A DNA stretch of 23,257 nt from JBHHZM01 sp046758065 (GTDB lineage Bacteria; Pseudomonadota; Alphaproteobacteria; JAAXGF01). Both the position numbers and the translations under genes were made by a program. This document shows, one piece after another, positions 1 to 8,132 of this stretch; position 1 is the first letter of the stretch, and each line of letters opens with the position of its first letter. Location of the stretch: positions 1 to 23,257 of the forward strand of contig JBHHZM010000041.1 of assembly GCA_046758065.1 (NCBI GenBank), read 5' to 3'. Under the pieces are notes generated by a model. It was not told the origin of the DNA and did not search any database. It saw only the letters and a list, made by a program, of their open reading frames with translations.

Positions 1-35
1 GAAACAGAATTGATCCGATCTCATCACATCTCGCT

Positions 36-743
36 CTAGAAGTTGCCGATGTACTGGACGAGCAGCTTGAGTTCCTTCTCGGTAAACGGTTCGAACGCCT
101 GATCGCCGTACACCGGCATCCGGCCGTTCGGATAGTACCGGGTGGGGTCTTTTATGAAGGCGTAGGTCCAGTCCCCCACCAGCCGCTTGCCCGCGTCGAC
201 CAGGGAGGGTCCGGTGAAGCCACCGATCTTGCCCTGCCTGGAAGGAAACTGGTGGCACCCGAAGCACACCTGCTTCTTGGTGAACAGCTTCTCACCCTTG
301 AACATCTTGCGCCTGCTCAGCTTCTTCATCTTGACCGCCCCGGTCTTGACCTCCGGGTCGGTCAGGTTCATCAGATACGAACCGACGTCTGCGGCATCCG
401 CCGCCGACAAGGCGGGGTGCCCGTTCGCCGCCTCGATCAGCGTTCCGTACTTCACCCGAAATATCGGCACGGGTTTTTCCAACCACGCGATCAGCCATTC
501 CGGCTGGAACTTGCTTCCGGCGAACCACAGCGGCGGTCCCTTGATCTTGGAGCGTTCGGCGACCGGCACGATATCGACGGGACCGGATGTCTGGTGACAC
601 GCCCCGCATTCGTTGGCTTCGAAAATCTTCTGCCCCGCCGCAGGATCGGCCCAGGCGTACGGCGTGTGAACGCACGCCAGCGTCAAGGCGAAGCCCCACG
701 ACATCAGGGGGCGTATTCTTTTCGACCGGTTGAAAAACCTCAT
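36..743 (-). CDS. exported di-haem c-type cytochrome
   Basis: A 235-residue periplasmic electron carrier. Residues 1-32 form a signal peptide (basic start, hydrophobic core, AWA cleavage site before DPAAG). Two covalent haem sites are visible: C46-G-A-C49-H50 and C160-F-G-C163-H164-region (CFGCH, residues 160-164). The second haem domain has a typical Met ligand in 'GRMPVYGD' (M209). The first haem domain has no equivalent MP motif; the corresponding stretch reads 'PVPIFRVKYG', so its sixth ligand may be Lys, His or absent. The ATG at 743 is preceded by an AGGGG ribosome binding site. It is the last gene of the set starting at 5218, 143 bp after the large cytochrome fusion, and probably accepts electrons from it. 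Family membership (class I-like di-haem cytochrome c) is secure; the physiological partner is inference. Confidence 0.93.
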   Translation of the reverse strand: MRFFNRSKRIRPLMSWGFALTLACVHTPYAWADPAAGQKIFEANECGACHQTSGPVDIVPVAERSKIKGPPLWFAGSKFQPEWLIAWLEKPVPIFRVKYGTLIEAANGHPALSAADAADVGSYLMNLTDPEVKTGAVKMKKLSRRKMFKGEKLFTKKQVCFGCHQFPSRQGKIGGFTGPSLVDAGKRLVGDWTYAFIKDPTRYYPNGRMPVYGDQAFEPFTEKELKLLVQYIGNF

Positions 744-775
744 AAGAGACCCCTGTAATTACGCTGCTGCGGCGT

Positions 776-799
776 GCTTGTGCTTGGGCGCGCACAAGC
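776..799 (-). other. stem-loop in the gap between the two cytochrome genes
   Basis: A perfect 8-bp inverted repeat (GCTTGTGC at 776-783 and GCACAAGC at 792-799) with an 8-base loop lies in the 143-bp gap between the 928-residue fusion gene and the di-haem cytochrome gene. No T-run follows on either strand, so it is not a standard intrinsic terminator. It could be an RNA processing or stability hairpin that sets the relative expression of the two genes; that is inference. Confidence 0.45.
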
Positions 800-886
800 C
801 CGCCGGGTCGGCCATCCAAAGACGAGGCAACTTACCCGCATATTCCCGCACGCGACCGCACACTCGTTGTCTCGGCCGGCGCCGTG

Positions 887-3673
887 TCAATCCGCTTTCC
901 GGGCTAGGCTCGGATACGCCTCCCCGGTCAGACCCAGACGACGCAGTAACGGCTCCCGATCGTCGAGGCTGAGTTCGGCGTCGGGCTTGGTGCGCGGCAC
1001 GTTCTCCCAAGGTTGCGCCTTGATCTCAGCGGGGTCGGGATGCTGCACGAAATAGCGTCTGGCATCGTCGGCGTTGGAAATTTGCGTCCCCTTGGCCTTG
1101 GCGTTTTCACGCGAGAGATAGAACCACACGTCCTTGGGCAAGGACCCCGCGATCACCTCGCCGCGCTGCAGCTTCTGAAAGTTGTCCTTGAATACGTCGC
1201 TCTGCACATACTCGACGATCTTGTCGATCTCCGCCTTGGTCAGGGAGCCGCCGAAGCCGTCCGCATTGCCCGCGCCCCAAGGCGGCATGAACTTCTCGAA
1301 ACGCCCGGTGTTGACGATCTTGAACATCGCCTCGTGGCTCCGGTTCGAGTCCTTCTCGAGCGGCAGCCCGTCGATCCCCTCGCCGTGCTGTCCGTGGCAC
1401 ATCGAGCAATTGGCCTCGAAGATCTGCCGACCGCTCAGGTTCAGCACGGTGCCCACGCCGGTCTTGATGGGTTTGGAAGCCGGCAGGGGAATGAGGGTCC
1501 CGTCCTCGCGCACCATGGGTCCTCGCTCGACCAGATCCGGTCCCGTCGGGTTTTCGAGCGGCAGCAGGATGGCGAGCTGCTCTTCCCGTGACTTGGGTTC
1601 GTAGCCCATCCTCACGGCTTTATATTTGTTGGGATTGTGCGGCTCGCCCGGGACTGCGGCGAAGGCCTGATTTTCCGGAGCTCCAACGTTGATCACCACC
1701 TTGCTGGCGATCACGGGAGCGATCCCGTTCGATCCGTCCCCCTTGCTCGTGTAAGGGATGCCGTCGGCGTCGTCGTCGCCCGAGATGAACCCGGTGTAGA
1801 TCTCGCCGGTGCGCTGGTTCTCCGACTGCTGAGCGCCGCTCTGATCGACGGTCTGAACCCACCACCGCACGATGCGCTCGATCTGTGGGTCGGCCATGTG
1901 GGTCGGCGTGGTCAGCAGCATCTCCCGCATTGCCGCGAGCGCGATGCCGATGTCGTACGGGGTGAGCGTCACGGTGTCGTCGCCCAGGCGGGTCCGATAG
2001 ACCCCGTGCGGCTCGACCCAGTAATCACGGTTGAGCAAATTGAAGGTCTTGCGTGCCGCCGCCAGAAACGACTCGTCCTCGGTGGAGAAGTATGCGGCAA
2101 GCAATGCGCGCACGCCGGCCCAGTTGGGGGCGCTGAGATCATTGGCGCCGATAGGCTCGCCGCTGGACACGTCATAGGCTTCGTAGAACGAGCCGTCGGG
2201 GCCCTGCACCTCGAGCAGGAAACCGGCGTTCTCCTCGAGCAGCTCGATCGCCCGTTCGGCGGCCTCGGGGTACTTGTCGATGGTCTCCCAGGTCTGTTCG
2301 AGGTCGTGCAAGGCGACCATCGCCATCGCGAGGTCGCGCATGGAGACGCTCGTCCCCGCTCCCGTCTCGGGCGTCCACTGCGAGACCAGAATGCCGTTCC
2401 GCAGGTGCATCGCCTCGATGTTCTTCAACACGGCGTTGCCCAAGGCCTCGGCGACGAGCGTAGTGCCCTTTTCCACCAAGCCGCCGTCGACCGGCGGGTT
2501 GTCGGTGAACACCAAGGGGCGGCGGCTCACCGCCATCGCGTATTCCGCCGTACCCCAGATCCACGAGGCCTGATCCCAGAGCCGGCTCGAGTTGTCCTTG
2601 AGATCGAGGGCCCAGATCCGCTCCGGTATGTCCCCGACCCACATGATGTCGGGTTCGACCTCATGGGGAATGTAGCGCAGGCCGGCGGCCGGATCGTAGG
2701 TGGCCGGGTTGATGCCCTCGAGCTTCTCGCCGTCGGTGAACATCGACGACTTGACCTCGAGGATGGCGTTGAGCGCACCCATGATCAGGCCGAAACCGCG
2801 CATACCTTCTTCCGCGTCGTTCCCCAACAAGGGCACCTTGACCCCGCGTGACACCACCGACTCGCCGGTATGCTCGCTGTGGAAGAAATAGCTCGCCCAC
2901 TGCGCGCGGCGCTTGACGAACTGGCCGATGGCGCCGAGGTCGAAGGTGGTGTCCATCTTGTCGTGATCGAAGCGCTGCTCGTAGTCGTTCAGGTACGTGT
3001 TCGGCTGCCCCCAGCCGCCCGCTTTCCCGCTCATCGGGTCTTCGAAGCTGTCCCTGTTGTCGAGTCGGCCGATGAAGTGGGGATCGACGGATTTGTATTG
3101 TACGTAGCTGAGCTGAACGTCATCGAACACGCGCGGGAAGCCGGTACGCTGGTAGACCAGCGGCAGGTAGACCCCGAGCAGGATGTCCTTGTTGGAAAAC
3201 GCGCGCTCGCCGCGGTCGCGCTGCAGCTTGTTGTAAGCCGAGTGGCGCTGCGCCTGCAGGGTCCAGTAAGGCGCGTGCACCATGTTAACCCCGGCGTGGC
3301 CGCGCCCGCCGATGTAGTCGAGAAGATAACGGGCGTAGAAATACATCTCCCGGCCGGTGACCCAATGGAAGGGCTTCCGGTAGGCGACCGGCAAGGCGGC
3401 CTTCACTATGTCGTTGAAGCCCTCCATGCCGAATTTGTACGATTCGTTGGCCAGGAAGGTCGCGTCGTTGGTGATGAACCGACGGTCGACCACCTTGCTG
3501 TCGAGCGGCGAGCGATACGCGCTCAGATCGGGCTGTGTCGTGCCGCCCTTGATCTCGACGGTGCGGCCGTCCGGCGCGTACAAGAGAACCTTGGCGGCGG
3601 CGCCCGTGGCGAGGCAGAGCGCGCAGCCGGCGGCCAATGCAAGGGTGCGGGTGACGGATACGTATCGGTTCAT
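887..3673 (-). CDS. exported large helical-domain / cytochrome c fusion protein, unknown function
   Basis: A 928-residue protein with an N-terminal signal peptide (about 1-27, ending ATGAAA before KVLLY). Residues about 28-690 contain no motif I can name. They are rich in Trp, Tyr and paired helices, including 'QGPDGSFYEAYD' and 'PNWAGVRALLAAYF', and look like the alpha/alpha-toroid folds of six-hairpin glycosidase or epimerase-like proteins; this is a fold impression only. A cytochrome c domain follows at about 745-815: C756-S-M-C759-H760 binds haem and M796 in 'KFMPPWGAG' is the probable sixth ligand. A tail of about 110 residues ends the protein. The ATG at 3673 has a GAGGG site 7 bases upstream. 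It starts 24 bp after the barrel gene, so the two are cotranscribed. The domain pairing suggests a periplasmic oxidoreductase or a substrate-binding protein that passes electrons to its own haem. Substrate unknown. Confidence 0.85.
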   Translation of the reverse strand: MNRYVSVTRTLALAAGCALCLATGAAAKVLLYAPDGRTVEIKGGTTQPDLSAYRSPLDSKVVDRRFITNDATFLANESYKFGMEGFNDIVKAALPVAYRKPFHWVTGREMYFYARYLLDYIGGRGHAGVNMVHAPYWTLQAQRHSAYNKLQRDRGERAFSNKDILLGVYLPLVYQRTGFPRVFDDVQLSYVQYKSVDPHFIGRLDNRDSFEDPMSGKAGGWGQPNTYLNDYEQRFDHDKMDTTFDLGAIGQFVKRRAQWASYFFHSEHTGESVVSRGVKVPLLGNDAEEGMRGFGLIMGALNAILEVKSSMFTDGEKLEGINPATYDPAAGLRYIPHEVEPDIMWVGDIPERIWALDLKDNSSRLWDQASWIWGTAEYAMAVSRRPLVFTDNPPVDGGLVEKGTTLVAEALGNAVLKNIEAMHLRNGILVSQWTPETGAGTSVSMRDLAMAMVALHDLEQTWETIDKYPEAAERAIELLEENAGFLLEVQGPDGSFYEAYDVSSGEPIGANDLSAPNWAGVRALLAAYFSTEDESFLAAARKTFNLLNRDYWVEPHGVYRTRLGDDTVTLTPYDIGIALAAMREMLLTTPTHMADPQIERIVRWWVQTVDQSGAQQSENQRTGEIYTGFISGDDDADGIPYTSKGDGSNGIAPVIASKVVINVGAPENQAFAAVPGEPHNPNKYKAVRMGYEPKSREEQLAILLPLENPTGPDLVERGPMVREDGTLIPLPASKPIKTGVGTVLNLSGRQIFEANCSMCHGQHGEGIDGLPLEKDSNRSHEAMFKIVNTGRFEKFMPPWGAGNADGFGGSLTKAEIDKIVEYVQSDVFKDNFQKLQRGEVIAGSLPKDVWFYLSRENAKAKGTQISNADDARRYFVQHPDPAEIKAQPWENVPRTKPDAELSLDDREPLLRRLGLTGEAYPSLARKAD

Positions 3674-3697
3674 AGTCTTACCCTCGATCGGAAGAGG

Positions 3698-5218
3698 TCA
3701 AAAGATCACCTCAAGGCCGGCGCGAACGACCCAGGGTGGTGCCGGTCCCAGGTCCGGCTCGATGACGCGGACCAGCCCGGTTAACGTCATGCGGATCTGC
3801 GGGTCCGGGCTGAAGATCAGTGAAGGGGCGACGAAGCCGGTGAATCCGCCGGAGAACGACGGCCGGTCGACCAGCTCGAACACGAAGGCATCATCCCCCA
3901 CCGCGGCACAGCCGCCGACGCCGGTGGCGACGTCGGTGGCATCGCAGGTGTGGATTTCGGGTTCGGGTATCTTTCCGCTGTAGCTGTCGTCTTCGTGATG
4001 GGAGCCGACGAACGTCAGGTCCAGGGCAAGAAAATCCTTGTAGACGGGTTTGACGAACGAGGCAAAGAAGGTGGTGGTGTCGCCGAAGTCGATCCCGTCC
4101 TCCTCGAAGACAAACCGGTGGGCCACCCCCAGATGGACGGCGCTGCGTCCGACAAGGTCGCCGGCGCTGAACTGCCGGGTGAGGAAGCCTGCGACGAGAT
4201 AGCTGAAATCCCCGGTGCCGGGCTGGAGCACCGAGGGCAGGCGGCCGTCCGGTGAGAACCGACCGAAGATGCCATTGTTGAAGGGAAAATCTCCCACGAA
4301 GGCATTGTTGAAATTAGCCCCTCCCGGTGCAAAGGAGAGGGGGCCGGCCGCGGGGACCCCAAAGGCTCCGCCAATGCCGGCAGCCGCACCGTCGCACAGG
4401 GCTCGGTTCGCCTGGTTGAAGTTCCGGAAGAAGCACTTTCCATCGCCCCAAGTGCCGTTGGCGACGTTGGCCGCTTGCACCGCATCGAAACCCTGGGCCG
4501 CGGTGGCGTCGGGCGGCTGCGGTCTCTTGGTCGTGACCCGCCCGTTGCTGCCGAATTTCTCATTGTTGCTGCCGGTGGGCAGAAACACCCCGCCGACCAC
4601 CGCCAGGCCGAAGGGACGCGTGCCCTGGTCCCACACCTTCTTCTTCAGAAAGATGCCGATGTCGCCTATGCTCTGCGTGCTGCCGGCGTTCTCGATGCTG
4701 ATGAACTGCTGGCCGTTGGGGTGAATGAACCCGTCGGTCTGTGAATTCTTGTAGGGTACGTTGATTCTGAGGGTGAACCCGTGCAGGTACTTGCGGTCGA
4801 GGTCGAACCCGTAGAACACATCAAAGTCGGTGAGATTCCGGTCGACCTCGAAGTCGTTGAACACCGCCCGGTTCGGATCACCGTTCTTGAAGAAATCGTC
4901 GCCATCCAATGAAACAAAGCGGTCGGAAATCGAGGCTGAGAACAAGCCGGGCGGCAAAACGAAGGCGTGCTGAGTGAAGGCCGGCCTGAGCAGCGGTGGA
5001 ATGAAGGTCTTGATCTGGGTCTTGATGTCACGGCGTTCGAAGGCTTTCTGCTCTTCGCCGCCGAGTTCACCTTCGGGGGTGCCCAGTTCCATGTAGCGGT
5101 CCACCGCCGTGTCTGATTGGTCTTTTGGCGGTTCCTCCGCGGCCGCTCCGTGGACGCCGAACATCGACGCCAGTGCCAAATGCGCGCAACACATGCACAA
5201 TACGAGCATGCCTCTCAT
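3698..5218 (-). CDS. outer-membrane beta-barrel protein (transporter/MetA-pathway-like)
   Basis: A 506-residue exported protein. Residues 1-27 form a signal peptide (Cys-rich core, GAAA cleavage before EEPPKD). The mature part has alternating amphipathic strands, many aromatic girdle residues, and ends in Val-Ile-Phe, the C-terminal aromatic signature of outer-membrane barrels recognised by BAM. Overall it resembles the 'transporter' barrels linked to phenol MetA-type degradation, although that family label is tentative. Two Cys pairs (C262/C275 and C425/C437) lie in Gly/Ala-rich or Asp-rich segments likely to be surface loops. The start at 5218 has an AGGGGG site 8 bases upstream. It is the first gene of a set with the cytochrome fusion (24-bp gap) and the di-haem cytochrome. 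It may admit the substrate or house an electron conduit; neither is shown. Confidence 0.82.
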   Translation of the reverse strand: MRGMLVLCMCCAHLALASMFGVHGAAAEEPPKDQSDTAVDRYMELGTPEGELGGEEQKAFERRDIKTQIKTFIPPLLRPAFTQHAFVLPPGLFSASISDRFVSLDGDDFFKNGDPNRAVFNDFEVDRNLTDFDVFYGFDLDRKYLHGFTLRINVPYKNSQTDGFIHPNGQQFISIENAGSTQSIGDIGIFLKKKVWDQGTRPFGLAVVGGVFLPTGSNNEKFGSNGRVTTKRPQPPDATAAQGFDAVQAANVANGTWGDGKCFFRNFNQANRALCDGAAAGIGGAFGVPAAGPLSFAPGGANFNNAFVGDFPFNNGIFGRFSPDGRLPSVLQPGTGDFSYLVAGFLTRQFSAGDLVGRSAVHLGVAHRFVFEEDGIDFGDTTTFFASFVKPVYKDFLALDLTFVGSHHEDDSYSGKIPEPEIHTCDATDVATGVGGCAAVGDDAFVFELVDRPSFSGGFTGFVAPSLIFSPDPQIRMTLTGLVRVIEPDLGPAPPWVVRAGLEVIF

Positions 5219-5360
5219 CGTATTTTCCCCCTACTGGACGCCGATTCCCTCCCTTTCCCGGATTGATGCAATGTCCTCTCGTCCCCAGTTTCCCGCCCTT
5301 CGAGCGGAGACGCTTGTATGCTGCTGCGGGACGATCGTAAAAAAACCTCCTCGCTCAAGC

Positions 5361-5413
5361 TCGGTTCCCGGAAACCGACCTGTGTGGCGAAATCGGTCGG
5401 CAACCCGGGAAAC
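5361..5413. repeat. paired direct repeats upstream of the barrel-cytochrome operon, possible regulator sites
   Basis: Two similar elements, TCGGttCCCGGAAACcGA starting at 5361 and TCGGcaaCCCGGGAAACGA starting at 5397, are 36 bp apart (about 3.5 helical turns). The first is also an inverted repeat (TCGGTT 5361-5366, AACCGA 5373-5378). CCGACC (5375-5380) can instead pair with GGTCGG (5395-5400). Such pairs are typical of activator binding sites, and the FixJ-type regulator encoded next door is the obvious candidate. Binding is inference. Confidence 0.35.
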
Positions 5414-5503
5414 GATCACAACGAAAACCGTCCGTGGGCCCCGCTCAAACGGCTTGTAAGCCGTGCGAGCCTGCCCAAGCATTTCCGTTTAGCATTGCCG
5501 GAG

Positions 5504-5527
5504 AAAAAAAATAATTGGGGAGTCCCC
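5504..5527 (-). terminator. weak intrinsic terminator after the response regulator gene
   Basis: Read on the minus strand, GGGG-ACT-CCCC (5527 to 5517) is followed by AATTA and a run of eight T residues (to 5504). It starts about 22 bases after the regulator's stop codon. The stem is only 4-5 bp, so termination may be partial, but the position and T-run fit a rho-independent terminator separating the regulatory genes from the structural genes. Confidence 0.6.
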
Positions 5528-5549
5528 GGTGAATTTGTTCGGGTATTCC

Positions 5550-6161
5550 CTAATCCAGGTTCAGTGTCGCCACCATTTTCACGAGGTCCGCGAATGACGT
5601 GGCACGCATTTTTTCCATCACCTTGGCGCGGTGGGCCTCGACGGTTTTCTCGCTGATGGCGAAGCGGTGGGCGATATCCTTGTTGGTTCTCCCGGCGACC
5701 ACCAAGTCCAACACTTGACGCTCGCGCGGCGTTAGCAGGTCCATTCTGTGCGCGATTTCATCCCGTTTGCTCCAGGCGCTATCGGCGTCGACGGTCGCGG
5801 CCACCACTCTCTGGATGCGGTCCAGCAGGAGCTCGTTGTTGAACGGCTTTTCGATGAAGTCGACGGCACCGGCCCTCATAGCGTGAACGGCTACCTGCAC
5901 ATCCCCGTGACCGGTAAGGATGATCACCGGCAGGCGAACCGCCCGCTCGGCGAGTTCCTTCTGTAGTTCGAGCCCGCTCATGCCCGGCATGCGTATGTCG
6001 AGCAGAGCGCACCCCAGCGACCCCGGTTCGAGCGCGTCAAGGAATTCCTGGGCCGAGGCGTAAGCCGCCACCCGCAGGCCGACGGACGAGATCAGCTCAA
6101 TGAGGAAGTCGCGGACGGCTTCGTCGTCGTCGACGACGAAGACGATCGGTTCACGGGTCAT
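5550..6161 (-). CDS. FixJ/NarL-type response regulator
   Basis: A 203-residue two-component regulator. Residues about 5-120 are a receiver domain with the acidic pair D11/D12, phospho-acceptor D55 in 'LLDIRMPG', T83 in 'ILTGHG' and K105 in 'EKPF'. Residues about 140-203 are a LuxR/FixJ-type helix-turn-helix ('LTPRERQVLDLVVAGRTNKD', then 'ISEKTVEAHR'). The frame is open further upstream, but ATG 6161 (MTREPIV) is the natural start for the receiver fold; it overlaps the 3' end of the kinase gene by 11 bp, indicating translational coupling. It is the cognate partner of that kinase and probably controls the barrel-cytochrome genes downstream. It resembles FixJ and TodT in design; the exact orthologue cannot be told from sequence alone. 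Confidence 0.93.
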   Translation of the reverse strand: MTREPIVFVVDDDEAVRDFLIELISSVGLRVAAYASAQEFLDALEPGSLGCALLDIRMPGMSGLELQKELAERAVRLPVIILTGHGDVQVAVHAMRAGAVDFIEKPFNNELLLDRIQRVVAATVDADSAWSKRDEIAHRMDLLTPRERQVLDLVVAGRTNKDIAHRFAISEKTVEAHRAKVMEKMRATSFADLVKMVATLNLD

Positions 6162-8100
6162 CGCGGTGGCTCGCTCCCGCGACGGGCAGACCGAAATGAA
6201 ATACCGTGCCGGTCTCGCCGTCCGAGCTTGCCCACAAGCGGCCGCCATGGGCCTCGATGATCGAACGGCTTATGGACAGGCCCATGCCCAGGCCGGTGGT
6301 CTTGGTGGTGAAGAAGGGATCGAAAACCCGTTCCAGGGTCTCGGGGGGTATGCCTTGCCCTGTGTCGTGAACGGTAGTCTCGACCATGCCGTTGCGGGAC
6401 GCGGAAGTACGAATCGTGAGATGTCGCGAGGGCAAACGGCTTTCACGCATTGCCTCCATGCCGTTGTGGGCGAGGTTCAGGATGACCTGTTGAATCTCGA
6501 TCGGGTCGGCCACGACCACCGGCAGATCGTCGGCAAGGTCAAAGGAAACCGCCGCGCCGTGTTCGCGCGCGTCCACCCGCAGCAGGTCGGCAACGTCGCG
6601 GATCGCCCCGTTGAGGTCGATTCTTGCGCGTTCTCGCTCTTCCTTGCGGATAAATGCCCGGATCCGGTGGATAATCTCGTTCGCCCGCTCGGCCTGCCCG
6701 GCCATCTTTTCCACCGATCGGAGCAGCTCCCGCGTCTCATGGTCGCCCGAACGCAGCTTGTTCAGGCAAACCTGCGTGCACCCGGAGATGACAGTCAGCG
6801 GCTGGTTGAGTTCGTGCGCCAGGCTGGTGGCCATTTCCCCCATGACACTGACCCGTCCGAAGTGCGCCAGCTGGTTTCGGTGCCGCCGGGCGTCAGCCTC
6901 GGCCCGTTTGCGCTCCGTGATGTCCTCAGAGATGCCCAGAAGGTGCGTGACGGCGCCACTCTGGTTGGTGATCGGCAAGATGGACGTCAAGGCCCAGTAA
7001 AGTTGCCCGTTTTTCTTGCGGTTGTGCATTTCACCGCGCCATTCCTTCCCCGAGGTGATCGTTTTCCACAACTTTTCATATTCCTCGGGCCGCAATTCAC
7101 CGGATTTCAGGACCCGCGGCGTCTTTCCGGCAACTTCCTCGAGGGTATATCCGGTCACTTCGGTGAACCGGGTGTTGACGTATTCGATTTTGCCGGCCAA
7201 ATCGGTGATGATGGTCATAGCCGGACTTTGCTCCACCGCGCGCGACAACTTGCGCAGCCTTTCCTCAGCCTGCTTGCGCTCGACGATCTCCTCTGTCAGC
7301 TCCCGCGTCCGCTGCACAACCCTTTGTTCCAGCTCATCATGAGCATTCTTGAGTGCCTCCTCCACACGCTTGCACTCGGTGAACGCGAAATGAAGGGCGG
7401 CATTCTTCTCCGTGATCTCGAGGTGCTGTCGTTTAATTGTGCGATCGGCACGTCGGACGATCAGCAACAGAATCCCGTAAGCCGGTCCGAAGATCAGGAA
7501 AAAGCCGAAGAAAAGTTCGGCCGTGGACCGTTTGATCCCGGTCAGCACGGAAGTGACGTCGGTATAAAGCTCGAAAATCCCTTCTACCGGTCCGTCGCCC
7601 TGTCGGATCGGGAGGTAGGTCTCGACGACATCGCGGTCGTGGACCGTTCCCTCGAATGAACCGATCGTATCGCGATAGGTCAATCTAGTTGCCGGCTTCC
7701 CATTCCGGGCTGCCGAAAAAGCTTCCGGATTGTTGCTCTTGTCGCTACCGATCTCATTGGGTTCCGAGGAATAAATCGTACAGCCGGCGAAATTGTAAAT
7801 CTTGACCTTGAGCACGGGCAATCCTGCCGAAACCGTCATTACGGTTTCTCCGATTGCCCGCATTTCAGGGGATTCGGACAACTCATCCTTATCTAACCCC
7901 GAGGTCGACTTTAGATAGGATAACAAACGCGGACCGATGGTGTTGGCGATCGTCCGCGCCAATTTCACGTTCTCGCTTTCCGCGAGCTCGATAAATCTGT
8001 CAACCTCGTTCTGCCGGTAAACGACAAGCACGACCATGATAGCGGCCGCGGCGACCGCACTGGTAAGAATGAAAAAACGAACAAGCCTGAACATGATCAT
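6151..8100 (-). CDS. membrane PAS-domain sensor histidine kinase (FixL/TodS-like group)
   Basis: A kinase of about 649 residues. A transmembrane helix (about 7-28) and a second (about 196-216, 'LFFGFFLIFGPAYGILLLIV') enclose a periplasmic sensor region of about 165 residues that I cannot assign. A coiled coil (about 220-290) leads to a PAS domain (about 285-395, ending 'GISEDITERKRAEA'). The dimerisation box has H429 in 'SLAHELNQPLTV', followed by a HATPase domain with N546 ('LAHNGMEAM'), D579 ('DTGQGIP'), 'FDPFFTTK' and 'GLGMGLSIS'. The frame opens with a TTG at 8133, but ATG 8100 or ATG 8094 (MFRLVRFF) is better because the membrane helix follows directly. Neither has a clear Shine-Dalgarno. 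Overlaps the regulator gene by 11 bp. The external sensor domain implies that the signal is periplasmic. Confidence 0.93.
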   Translation of the reverse strand: MIMFRLVRFFILTSAVAAAAIMVVLVVYRQNEVDRFIELAESENVKLARTIANTIGPRLLSYLKSTSGLDKDELSESPEMRAIGETVMTVSAGLPVLKVKIYNFAGCTIYSSEPNEIGSDKSNNPEAFSAARNGKPATRLTYRDTIGSFEGTVHDRDVVETYLPIRQGDGPVEGIFELYTDVTSVLTGIKRSTAELFFGFFLIFGPAYGILLLIVRRADRTIKRQHLEITEKNAALHFAFTECKRVEEALKNAHDELEQRVVQRTRELTEEIVERKQAEERLRKLSRAVEQSPAMTIITDLAGKIEYVNTRFTEVTGYTLEEVAGKTPRVLKSGELRPEEYEKLWKTITSGKEWRGEMHNRKKNGQLYWALTSILPITNQSGAVTHLLGISEDITERKRAEADARRHRNQLAHFGRVSVMGEMATSLAHELNQPLTVISGCTQVCLNKLRSGDHETRELLRSVEKMAGQAERANEIIHRIRAFIRKEERERARIDLNGAIRDVADLLRVDAREHGAAVSFDLADDLPVVVADPIEIQQVILNLAHNGMEAMRESRLPSRHLTIRTSASRNGMVETTVHDTGQGIPPETLERVFDPFFTTKTTGLGMGLSISRSIIEAHGGRLWASSDGETGTVFHFGLPVAGASHRDDP

Positions 8101-8132
8101 GCCATTTGAAGCGTAAGCCGGGACGGGTCTCA

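Larger units (their letters stand above)
5219..5549. other. 331-bp regulatory gap between the regulator gene and the barrel gene
   Basis: No reading frame here looks coding. On the minus strand the gap holds, in order of transcription, an intrinsic terminator for the kinase/regulator operon, two near-identical CCCGG(G)AAAC elements 36-37 bp apart with flanking inverted repeats, and the ribosome binding site of the barrel gene. It is noticeably richer in A/T runs than the neighbouring genes. The promoter of the barrel-cytochrome operon should be here, but I cannot place a convincing -35/-10 or sigma-54 site. Confidence 0.6.

Noticed and set aside
1637..2851. Plus-strand open frame of about 404 codons opposite the 928-residue gene
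   Set aside because: It mirrors a minus-strand gene with signal peptide, haem motif and ribosome binding site; its translation is Arg/Gly/His-rich without motifs, as expected of a GC-rich antisense frame.
5460..5500. Possible sigma-54 (-24/-12) site upstream of the barrel gene on the minus strand
   Set aside because: GG and GC can be found 10 bases apart, but the flanking bases do not fit TGGCAC...TTGC; the regulator is FixJ-type, not an AAA+ enhancer-binding protein.
6100..7659. Plus-strand open frame of about 519 codons opposite the histidine kinase
   Set aside because: The minus strand has all kinase motifs in one frame; the plus frame has no recognisable domain.
5550..8100. Identification of the two-component pair as FixLJ or TodST proper
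   Set aside because: The PAS region lacks an obvious haem-binding signature and the periplasmic domain is absent from FixL; TodS has a different double-kinase layout. Only group-level similarity is claimed.
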